Origin: CAYPZL01 sp964415045
GTDB taxonomy: Bacteria > Planctomycetota > Phycisphaerae > Sedimentisphaerales > Anaerobacaceae
Length of the DNA: 32,270 bases
Assembly (NCBI GenBank): GCA_964415045.1
Contig: CAYPZL010000049.1
Coordinates: forward strand, 1-32,270
Reading direction: 5' to 3'
A program made the position numbers and the translations under genes. Positions within the stretch are counted from its first letter, which is position 1, and each line of letters opens with the position of its first letter. The notes under the pieces are model-generated. The model had not been told where the DNA came from. It saw only the letters and a list, made by a program, of their open reading frames with translations, and did no database searches. Positions 8,654 to 15,302 of the stretch are shown here, piece after piece.

Positions 8654-10627
8654 ATGTCAAAGTCGAAACTATATCTTGCTGTCACGATCGCCCTGTTGCT
8701 GGGCGTCACCGGGTCGTCGTTCGCACAGACGGTGGCGGCCAAGGCTGACGAGGGCAAACTGATTGCCGTGTTGAAGTCCGATGATGCATCTCACAAGGCT
8801 AAGGCCGACGCCTGCCGGCAGTTGGCGATTACGGGCACGAAAGACGCCATCGCGCCGCTGGTGGCGCTGCTCGGCGACGAGAAACTCTCGCACATGGCCC
8901 GCTACGCCCTGGAGCCGATGCCGGAGCCGGCCGTGGACGAGGCCTTTCGCAAAGCGCTGGGCACACTGAAAGGAAAGCCGCTCGTCGGCGTCATCGGCAG
9001 CATCGGCGTGCGCCGGGACGCCAAAGCCGTTGCGCCGCTGCGGGAACTGCTCAGGCAGCACCAGGCCGGCCCGGCGGTCATGCACGCGGCAGTGCGGGCG
9101 CTGGGCAGCATCGGCACGCCTGCGGCGGCCGAGGTGCTCCAGAGCGGTCTGGACCACGCGCCGCCGGAAGGTCGACTCGGCCTCTATGAGGGTCTCTTCC
9201 GCTGCGCCGAACTGATGGCCGTCGAGGGTCATCGTGACAAAGCCACGGAGATCTACGACCAGCTATGCGAGCAGGATGCGCCGCATCAGGTGCGCGGCGG
9301 CGCCCTCCGCGGCGCGATCCTCGTGCGCGGCAAAGAGGGGCTGCCGCTGCTCCGCAAGAATTTGCGCAGCGACGACTACATCCTGTTTTCCGCCGCCGTT
9401 CAGGCAGCGCAGGAGATGCCGGTTGCCAGGGTGACAAAGGTCCTGACGGCGGCGCTGGACAAGCTGCCCGCCGACAACCAGATCGTGGTCATCCAGACAC
9501 TGGGCAAGCGCGGCGATCCGGCCGCATTGCCGGTCCTCTTCGAGACGGCCCAGAACGGGCCCACGGCGGTCCGCGTTGCCGCGATCAAGGCGGTCGTCGA
9601 GATGCAAAAGGCATCCGCCGTGCCTGTACTGGTGAAGCTGATCGACGCGCCCGAGGCCGAGGTGGCCAAGGCCGCACAGGAGGGGCTGGGCGCCTTGCCC
9701 AACCGCCAGGCGGACGAGGCCGTGATCGCCATGTTCAAGAGCGACGACATCAACAAGCGAGCCACGGCACTGGATCTCATGGGACGTCGCCGCATGACGG
9801 ACAGTATCCCCACATTGCTCAGGGCCGCGCGCCAGGCGACCCTCCGAGCGTCAGTAATCAAGATGGTGGGCGAGCTGGGTGACGCCGGGCAATTGCCCGC
9901 ATTGCTCGATTTGCTCATGGACGTGGAGGCAGCGGACGATTTGGCGGCGGCCGAACAAGCCGTAGCGGCGGTCTGCATGAAATCGGAGGACCCGCAAGCG
10001 CACGCCGGCAAGCTGACCGGACTGCTTGGTCGCGCCAAATCCGCCCAGAAGACCGCTCTGTTGCGCGTGCTCGGGGCCATCGGCGGCGCTGATGCGTTGA
10101 AGGCGGTTCGCGCCGCGGTCGACAGCTCCGACGCCCAGGTGCGTTCGGCGGCGATTCGGGCGCTGACCACCTGGAAAACACCGGACGCCGCGCCGCATCT
10201 GCTCGAACTGGCCAAGAGCACGAGCAAGCAGAACGAAAGGACGCTGTTTTTGCGCGGCTATCTGAACTTCGCCCGGCGCGGCAACCTGCCGGTTGGACAA
10301 CGACTGTCGATGTGCCGTGAGGCCGCCAAGATGATCCAACGCGATGATGAGAAGAAGCTCCTTCTGGGCGCGTTGAGCAGCATCGAATCGCCCCAAACGC
10401 TGACTCTGATCGCGCCGCATATGGACAACGCCGGCACGCGGGAGGAAGCCGCCATGGCCGCAACCGGCGTGGCCGAGAAGCTCCTGAAGAGCCGCAACGG
10501 TGCCCGCCATGCGGCAAAGCTGGTGGCGCCGCTGGAGAAAGTGACACAGGTGACCACGAACGAGAATCTGGCCAGCCGGGCCAGGAAGCTGCTGCAGGAG
10601 GCAAAGAACAAGGCCAGCAAGAACTAA
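8654..10627 (+). CDS. Exported HEAT-repeat protein
   Basis: This is a 657-residue protein with a signal peptide (about 1-25, ending SSFAQT), followed almost entirely by HEAT-type helical repeats. Typical units are AIAPLVALLGDEK, AVAPLRELLRQ, AVPVLVKLIDAPEAEVAKAA and ALKAVRAAVDSSDAQVRSAA. Such alpha-solenoids are protein-binding scaffolds and no catalytic motif is visible. AGAAGGA lies upstream of the ATG. It lies 31 bases after the Gfo/Idh/MocA gene. In planctomycetes exported HEAT-repeat proteins are often found beside such oxidoreductases, so a periplasmic partner role is plausible. A strong hairpin at 10698-10725 ends the unit. Confidence 0.88.
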   Translation: MSKSKLYLAVTIALLLGVTGSSFAQTVAAKADEGKLIAVLKSDDASHKAKADACRQLAITGTKDAIAPLVALLGDEKLSHMARYALEPMPEPAVDEAFRKALGTLKGKPLVGVIGSIGVRRDAKAVAPLRELLRQHQAGPAVMHAAVRALGSIGTPAAAEVLQSGLDHAPPEGRLGLYEGLFRCAELMAVEGHRDKATEIYDQLCEQDAPHQVRGGALRGAILVRGKEGLPLLRKNLRSDDYILFSAAVQAAQEMPVARVTKVLTAALDKLPADNQIVVIQTLGKRGDPAALPVLFETAQNGPTAVRVAAIKAVVEMQKASAVPVLVKLIDAPEAEVAKAAQEGLGALPNRQADEAVIAMFKSDDINKRATALDLMGRRRMTDSIPTLLRAARQATLRASVIKMVGELGDAGQLPALLDLLMDVEAADDLAAAEQAVAAVCMKSEDPQAHAGKLTGLLGRAKSAQKTALLRVLGAIGGADALKAVRAAVDSSDAQVRSAAIRALTTWKTPDAAPHLLELAKSTSKQNERTLFLRGYLNFARRGNLPVGQRLSMCREAAKMIQRDDEKKLLLGALSSIESPQTLTLIAPHMDNAGTREEAAMAATGVAEKLLKSRNGARHAAKLVAPLEKVTQVTTNENLASRARKLLQEAKNKASKN

Positions 10628-10663
10628 GTCCTCCCGACTGATGCATCGCCTGTTGCGCGATCG

Positions 10664-10995
10664 TCAGAATTCGACGAGGTAATACGGAGTCTTATCGACG
10701 GCGCCTTCGATTTCGAAGGCGCCGTTTTGTATGGACAGCGTTCGGTCCGTGCGCCGCCCGTCGTGATCGAGCAGATGAACGGTCGGGCGAGCCGGCCGGG
10801 CGATGGTGATCCGCGCCCGAACCGGTTCCATTTTGATGGGAGCCTGCCCTCGCTCGATGATTTCGTCCCCGGAGCTGCTGAGCATCATTGCCGTGTTGCG
10901 CGCGCGGGCGACGGCGACGATCACGAGCTTCGTCGAGCTGTCGATGTCCTTATCCGGTTCTTTGGCGGTGACATAGATCGCCGCGGACGGGCCCA
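10664..10995 (-). pseudogene. 3' remnant of a larger gene, possibly a glycoside hydrolase
   Basis: Reading on the minus strand, about 107 codons from around GPSAAIYVTAKEP to LVEF and the stop at 10664 have a strongly protein-like pattern (LVIVAVARARNTAMM, APIKMEPVRARITI, TPYYLVEF). From memory this resembles the C-terminal beta domain of some bacterial glycoside hydrolases. No start or upstream domain exists: the frame runs back into the end of the cytochrome gene, which occupies another frame and has its own stop at 11001-11003. It therefore looks like the tail of a deleted gene now abutting the cytochrome gene. The family assignment is tentative; the truncation is clearer. Confidence 0.55.
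10698..10728 (+). terminator. Terminator of the oxidoreductase/HEAT operon
   Basis: ACGGCGCCTTCGA (10698-10710) and TCGAAGGCGCCGT (10713-10725) are perfect reverse complements, 13 bp each, with a two-base spacer, followed by TTTT at 10725-10728. It lies 70 bases after the HEAT gene stop. The same bases encode NGAFEIEGAV in the minus-strand remnant. Confidence 0.75.
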
Positions 10996-11000
10996 ATTGT

Positions 11001-12929
11001 CTAAAGCGACAGGAGGTATTCGACCAGGGCCTCGACGTCGGCGGCGCTGAGGTGTGAGGTTTTCCCGTGCTTGTCATCGGGGTTCATGGTCGTGAGCATC
11101 TGTTCGAGCGTCACGGCGCTGCCGTCGTGCAGGTACGGGCCGGTCCGCCACAGTTCGACGCACGTCGGCGTGTCGAAAGTGGATTTGCGGTCCAGCTCGT
11201 GCTTCGTGCCAACGTCATGCGGCTCCATGGAGGTATACAGGGGCCCCGGGTGACAGTGCGAGCAGCCGACGGCGTCACTCTCGAAGAGTGCTTTGCCTCT
11301 GAGAGCCTTTTCCGAGAGCCGCCCGTTGACGAGGTGGGGACTCCGCTCCGGTTGCATCGCACGCAGGTACGCCTGGACGGCGTTCAGGTCGCCCTCGGCT
11401 ACTTCGCGAAACTGGATGAATTGGAAGCCCTTCTGGGCGGCCTCCTCCATGCTCGCGCGCACGCCCAGCGCCATCGCCGGCGGAGTCTTGTGCGACCACA
11501 GCAGCGACTTGGCGTTCTTGGGATTGCCGATTCCGTCGTTGAGCAGGTCCCAGTTCATGGCGTCGGCCCGCCCGTCGGGGTGACAGGTCGCGCAACTGAG
11601 CCAATGCTGGAAGCTGTGGTACCCGTTGTGGAAAACGAATTCGCCGTGGCGGACCTCGTCCGGCTCCGGCTGCGGGCCGAGGTCAATCGCTTTCATGACA
11701 CGACAGCGATCCGGGTCCAACAGGAGCACTTCGCCGGTATAGTAGCTCGCCACCGCCAGGCACTTTCCGTCCGGAGCCAGGGCGATGCCGCGCGGGCATT
11801 GAGCAGGGATCTGGATGCGCGACAGAAGATCGGCGGCGTACAAGGCACTCAGATGATAGGACAACTGATCCCGCTTGGCGGGTTCCTCTTTGATCTGCTG
11901 CCAGATCGCGGCCGGACTGGCGTAGCTGTCGCTCAGGCCCAGGCTCTTGATATCGCCCCGGCCGGCCATGAAATCGTGCAGGCGAGCCAGCTCGATTCTG
12001 GCGATCTGGTGCGTGCCGGCGATGCTGATCCACGCCGTGCTCGCATCGGCGGCCAGAGCGATTCCCCACGGGTCGGCCGCCCCTTCGGTGACCAGATCGA
12101 GCAGAACGGTGGCATACAGCTCTCCCGCGCGCAGGTCGATCACGCTGAGGGCGTTGGTATTGACCCATCCTCGTTCGAGCTGCGTGGTCGGCAGCGTCGT
12201 GCGTCCCCGAGTGTGCGTGACATAGGCCCACCGTCCGTCGGGCGAGATGGCGACTTTCCGCACGCAGGACGAGCTGTCGGGAAGCACAATGTCCCGGATT
12301 TTCTGCGTCTTGTCCAGGTCGATCAGACTAACGACCGCAGCAGATCGCGGATCGGTGGCCGGTCCGGCCGGCAGCAGATTGCCCACCACCGCCATCGTCT
12401 CATCCGGCGTCACCGCCGCAAAGTAGGGACGCGGACCGGCGGCGATGTGTCCGCGCTCCTTGCCGCTGGTCACGTCAACGATCGAAACGTTGTTGAGGCC
12501 GTAGTTACTCACAACCAAGAGCTTCTTCTTCGCTGCGAACGCGACTCCCACCGGTTTGGGCCCGACGGCAAACCGCCGCAGCACCTTGCCCGTGCGCGTC
12601 TGAACCTCGGCAACCGTCCCGTTGTCGTATTCCGAAACATAGACCCGGCTGCCTTTCCCCCAGGCCACCGCCATCGGCGCGCCGCGAAGCGGAATCGACC
12701 TGGCAACCTCGCCTGCCTCCACGTCCACCACGTAAAGAAGCCCGGCCGTACGATCCGAAACGACCAGCGTGTCACCACCCGGCGCGAAGGCCACGTCAAA
12801 AGGCGAGCGATAAGACGCCTGCTTCGCGGTGCACGGACGAACCTGCCAACACAGCCCGCCTGGCAAAACCAGGACACACACAAAGACAAGAAACCACGGG
12901 CGGGAGATGAGGGGGGGCCGATTCTTCAC
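11001..12929 (-). CDS. YVTN beta-propeller / cytochrome c peroxidase-like fusion
   Basis: This is an exported protein of 642 residues. After an N-terminal hydrophobic signal (about 11-30), residues about 40-415 form YVTN/NHL-type propeller blades (PFDVAFAPGGDTLVVSD, AVAWGKGSRVYVSEYDNG, GIALAPDGKCLAVASYYTG). Residues about 430-642 form a di-haem cytochrome c peroxidase/MauG-like region with two haem motifs, CATCH (446-450) and CSHCH (556-560), and a typical ending, SAADVEALVEYLLSL. It probably carries electrons or performs haem redox chemistry in the periplasm; the substrate is unknown. The start is GTG at 12929, with AGGAG eight bases before it; longer frames overlap the upstream gene. It lies 31 bases after the TIM-barrel-like gene, so the two form an operon. 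Confidence 0.87.
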   Translation of the reverse strand: MKNRPPLISRPWFLVFVCVLVLPGGLCWQVRPCTAKQASYRSPFDVAFAPGGDTLVVSDRTAGLLYVVDVEAGEVARSIPLRGAPMAVAWGKGSRVYVSEYDNGTVAEVQTRTGKVLRRFAVGPKPVGVAFAAKKKLLVVSNYGLNNVSIVDVTSGKERGHIAAGPRPYFAAVTPDETMAVVGNLLPAGPATDPRSAAVVSLIDLDKTQKIRDIVLPDSSSCVRKVAISPDGRWAYVTHTRGRTTLPTTQLERGWVNTNALSVIDLRAGELYATVLLDLVTEGAADPWGIALAADASTAWISIAGTHQIARIELARLHDFMAGRGDIKSLGLSDSYASPAAIWQQIKEEPAKRDQLSYHLSALYAADLLSRIQIPAQCPRGIALAPDGKCLAVASYYTGEVLLLDPDRCRVMKAIDLGPQPEPDEVRHGEFVFHNGYHSFQHWLSCATCHPDGRADAMNWDLLNDGIGNPKNAKSLLWSHKTPPAMALGVRASMEEAAQKGFQFIQFREVAEGDLNAVQAYLRAMQPERSPHLVNGRLSEKALRGKALFESDAVGCSHCHPGPLYTSMEPHDVGTKHELDRKSTFDTPTCVELWRTGPYLHDGSAVTLEQMLTTMNPDDKHGKTSHLSAADVEALVEYLLSL

Positions 12930-12937
12930 TTGGGACA

Positions 12938-12942
12938 CTCCT
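12938..12942 (-). promoter_or_regulatory. Ribosome binding site supporting a GTG start
   Basis: AGGAG on the minus strand is eight bases before GTG 12929 and directly after the stop of the upstream gene. It is the only well-spaced ribosome site for the cytochrome gene. Confidence 0.6.
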
Positions 12943-12960
12943 ATTCTTTGTCTGGATGGC

Positions 12961-13935
12961 TTACGCGAACCAGAGGCGGTTGCGGTCCTTGAGTTCGGTG
13001 ATGGTCTTCCTGGCGATGACGACGTCCTCGCGTACCTGGAAGTCGAACATGCCGACACAGATGAAATCGGCGCCGCCGGCGAAGGCGTACGAAAAGCCGC
13101 TGCTCGGATGAATGGCCCCGGCGGCCAGCGTCTTGAATGCGATCCACGGCTTCTTGACCGTCTTCATAAATGCGATGGTCTTTTCCGGCGTCGGCTCCCA
13201 GAAATTGTCGGCCGAGTTGCCCACGACGTCCGTCCCCTGGTCGGGCCGACGCGCGGACCAGTAGTCGGTGTGGTGCAGCGTCTTGACGTAGAAGTCGGGC
13301 TCGAATCCGCGGGCCTCGGAATTGATGATTACGTCCAGCACGTGGGCGCCGAGCCCGCCGGGAACGCCCTGCGATTTGATGAACTCCACGCACTCGCCGA
13401 GCTTCTCGACGTGCCCCTCCTTGAGCCAGCGGTCGCCGATCGCGCCCTGGATATAGACGGCCGATGCGCCCCAGTCGATGGATTTGGCCACATTCGTCTT
13501 GAGGTCTTCCGGGCTGGGGTGCCCTTCGGCGATCCACTGGATTTTGCCGCCGCGTTTCCAATGCTCCTTGAAGATGTCCATCGGTTTCTTGCGCGGGTCG
13601 GCGATGATGGTGTTGACGCCGTTCTCTTCGAGCAGAGCGAGCGTCTCGAGGACCTTTTCGGGCGTATTGTAGTTTTTCATCAGGTGATGGACGTATTTCA
13701 AGTCCCGGGCATGGGCCCAGCCGCTGATGAGGTTGCCGCCGGAGATCAACCGGCTGATCTTGAGGTTCTTGATCCTGCCCATGGGCATACCGTTGACGCC
13801 GGTTTCGGCGCCGGGACGCGAACGGCCCGGCACGGCTCCGGCCGGTTGCCGATCGAGCCCCATCCCCATGGCCGCGCCGGCCGCCGCGGCGACCGACTTT
13901 TTCATGAAGTCGCGACGATCTACTTTCTTTTGCAT
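12961..13935 (-). CDS. Tat-exported TIM-barrel-like protein of unknown function
   Basis: This is a 324-residue protein with a twin-arginine signal (DRRDFMKKS, 6-14) followed by an Ala-rich hydrophobic stretch. The mature part starts KNLKISRLISGGNLISGW and has alternating strand/helix segments that look like a beta/alpha barrel (ENGVNTIIADPR, GKIQWIAEGHP, PWIAFKTLAAGAIHP, GGADFICVGMFDFQV). The pattern is reminiscent of aldo/keto reductase-like or phosphate-binding barrels. No catalytic residues can be assigned. GGGGA lies upstream of the ATG. It is the first gene of a two-gene unit with the cytochrome. Families like this with Tat signals are common in planctomycetes and uncharacterised. Confidence 0.82.
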   Translation of the reverse strand: MQKKVDRRDFMKKSVAAAAGAAMGMGLDRQPAGAVPGRSRPGAETGVNGMPMGRIKNLKISRLISGGNLISGWAHARDLKYVHHLMKNYNTPEKVLETLALLEENGVNTIIADPRKKPMDIFKEHWKRGGKIQWIAEGHPSPEDLKTNVAKSIDWGASAVYIQGAIGDRWLKEGHVEKLGECVEFIKSQGVPGGLGAHVLDVIINSEARGFEPDFYVKTLHHTDYWSARRPDQGTDVVGNSADNFWEPTPEKTIAFMKTVKKPWIAFKTLAAGAIHPSSGFSYAFAGGADFICVGMFDFQVREDVVIARKTITELKDRNRLWFA

Positions 13936-14050
13936 GATCTTCCCCTATGCAACGATTTCCGGCCGCCCGGATACGGCCTTTATCATACAGGACGTGCCAC
14001 GCAAATGCTACCCGATACCCCGCGTCAGACCCACCGGACGAGAAAGCCGG

Positions 14051-14086
14051 CCCGTAGAAAAACGCATGGGCTAAAGCCCATCCTAC
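14051..14086 (-). terminator. Palindromic repeat acting as terminator of the phosphoesterase gene
   Basis: ATGGGCT (14066-14072) and AGCCCAT (14075-14081) form a 7-bp stem with an AA loop, nested inside CGTAG...CTACG. On the minus strand the stem is followed by GCGTTTTT. It begins immediately after the TAG stop at 14083-14085. Similar GGGCT/AGCCC short palindromes occur as dispersed repeats in related genomes, from memory. Confidence 0.6.
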
Positions 14087-15048
14087 GCGATCTGAGGCGG
14101 CGGCAATCGTTTGCTTTCGGCCCTCCGGTAGCCCGTCACGACGATATTCCCGTCCGGCTGCACTTCGGCGATGGCGTAGGCACTGCTCGCCGGTCCCGAG
14201 CCTTCGATCAGGGCCTTCAGCGTGTAATAGTGAATTCCCGAAATGCCGTTGTAGCTGCCGGCGTGATGATGGCCCTGAAACACCGCCAGCACGTTGCCTG
14301 CTTTCTGGAGGATGTCTCTGACCTCGGCGGCGTTCTTGACGTAGACCGAGCCGGTCCCGTCCAGGAGCTGGTGGAGGAACGCAACGACGGGCCCCGACGT
14401 TGCAGCGAGGTCCTTCCGGAGCCAGTCGAGCTCATGGGAAGGAATGTTGGCGTCGGTCCAGTCGAAATTCCCGTGGTCGTAGTCCTTGCCGCTGCTGGTA
14501 TAGTTCGCGTCGAGCACGACGCAGTGGAGCCCCCTGACGTCAAACGAGTAGTAACTGCGGCCGGCATGTACATTCGTATTCTCCATGCGCGCCAGGCACT
14601 GCGCCTTGGAGATGCTGTCCATGTCGTGATTGCCGAGGACGTGATAGGTCGGCCCGTTGAACCGCTGAAATACGGTCTCGATCGCCTGGAGATAGGACAG
14701 CGTCTCCCGTTCCACCGGCGGTCTGCCCTGGTCCTTGAAGTCGCCCAGTTCGATGAGGAAGTCGACTCTCTCATCGTTCATTCGCGCTACGCACTCGGCC
14801 AGTTTGTCGCGAGACTCGCGATAGAAGCGGGTGCCGGCCGGCTTGGCGTCGGCGTAGTGGCAGTCCGTGACCAGGCCGAACCGCACCGGGCGGCGCAGCC
14901 GCCCTGACATGCCGCTTCGCGCGCAGGATAGAGACAACAATGCCGGAGCCACGAAGGAAGCGCCTGCGGCTCTGAGAAGTTCCCGGCGGTTGATCGTCCC
15001 ATCCGAGCGGCCGGCCCTGGTGTCCTGCCTCCGTGTATCGTCGCCCAT
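14083..15048 (-). CDS. Tat-exported calcineurin-like metallophosphoesterase
   Basis: This is a 321-residue exported phosphoesterase. The N-terminus has a twin-arginine motif (NRRELLRAAG, 20-29) and a hydrophobic run ending LLSLSC (37-42), which could be a weak lipobox. The family metal-binding motifs are present in order: DCH (62-64), GDFKDQG (102-108), GNHD (139-142), then further on FLHQLLDGTG and FQGHHHAGSY. They imply a two-metal phosphomonoesterase or phosphodiesterase; the substrate is unknown. ATG 15048 is chosen because AGGAG is nine bases upstream; an ATG at 15117 would bury the Tat motif. The gene stands between two palindromic repeats. Confidence 0.9.
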   Translation of the reverse strand: MGDDTRRQDTRAGRSDGTINRRELLRAAGASFVAPALLSLSCARSGMSGRLRRPVRFGLVTDCHYADAKPAGTRFYRESRDKLAECVARMNDERVDFLIELGDFKDQGRPPVERETLSYLQAIETVFQRFNGPTYHVLGNHDMDSISKAQCLARMENTNVHAGRSYYSFDVRGLHCVVLDANYTSSGKDYDHGNFDWTDANIPSHELDWLRKDLAATSGPVVAFLHQLLDGTGSVYVKNAAEVRDILQKAGNVLAVFQGHHHAGSYNGISGIHYYTLKALIEGSGPASSAYAIAEVQPDGNIVVTGYRRAESKRLPPPQIA

Positions 15049-15057
15049 GCTGTTGTT

Positions 15058-15062
15058 CTCCT
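15058..15062 (-). promoter_or_regulatory. Ribosome binding site of the phosphoesterase
   Basis: AGGAG on the minus strand, nine bases before ATG 15048, decides between this start and the longer frame. Confidence 0.6.
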
Positions 15063-15144
15063 GGTATATCGTTGACGGCGTTACCGGGATTTTACGCGGA
15101 GACTCCGGCAGAATCAAGCAAGACCATGCGTCGGACCGGGGCTC

Positions 15145-15287
15145 GTGCTCTGTCGTTTGTCATCCTGAGCTAAGCGAAGGATCTCGCCACCGCATGCCCC
15201 TTCTGACGCGATGCTGACTTCTTCTTCTCAGCCCAGATGCTTCACTTCGTTCAGCATGACAACCTCTAATGAACTGAGACAGAGCAC
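15145..15287. repeat. MITE-like palindromic element, about 143 bp
   Basis: The outer ends are perfect 10-bp inverted repeats: GTGCTCTGTC at 15145-15154 and GACAGAGCAC at 15278-15287. Inside are 28-base imperfect inverted arms, 15157-15184 (starting TTGTCATCCTGAGC) and 15235-15262 (ending TCAGCATGACAA), around a 50-base centre. The TGTCATCCTGAGC...GAAGGATCT arm is a type I recall as a dispersed repeat in many environmental bacterial genomes. There is no coding capacity. It sits 15 bases past the stop of the PD40/TPR gene and 96 bases before the phosphoesterase start, and could fold as a long hairpin in transcripts. Confidence 0.65.
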
Positions 15288-15302
15288 TGGCCCATGCTGC
15301 CA

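Noticed and set aside
11067..14907. Two long plus-strand frames (641 and 692 codons) opposite the cytochrome, barrel and phosphoesterase genes
   Set aside because: They are antisense to genes with clear haem, Tat and metal-binding motifs.
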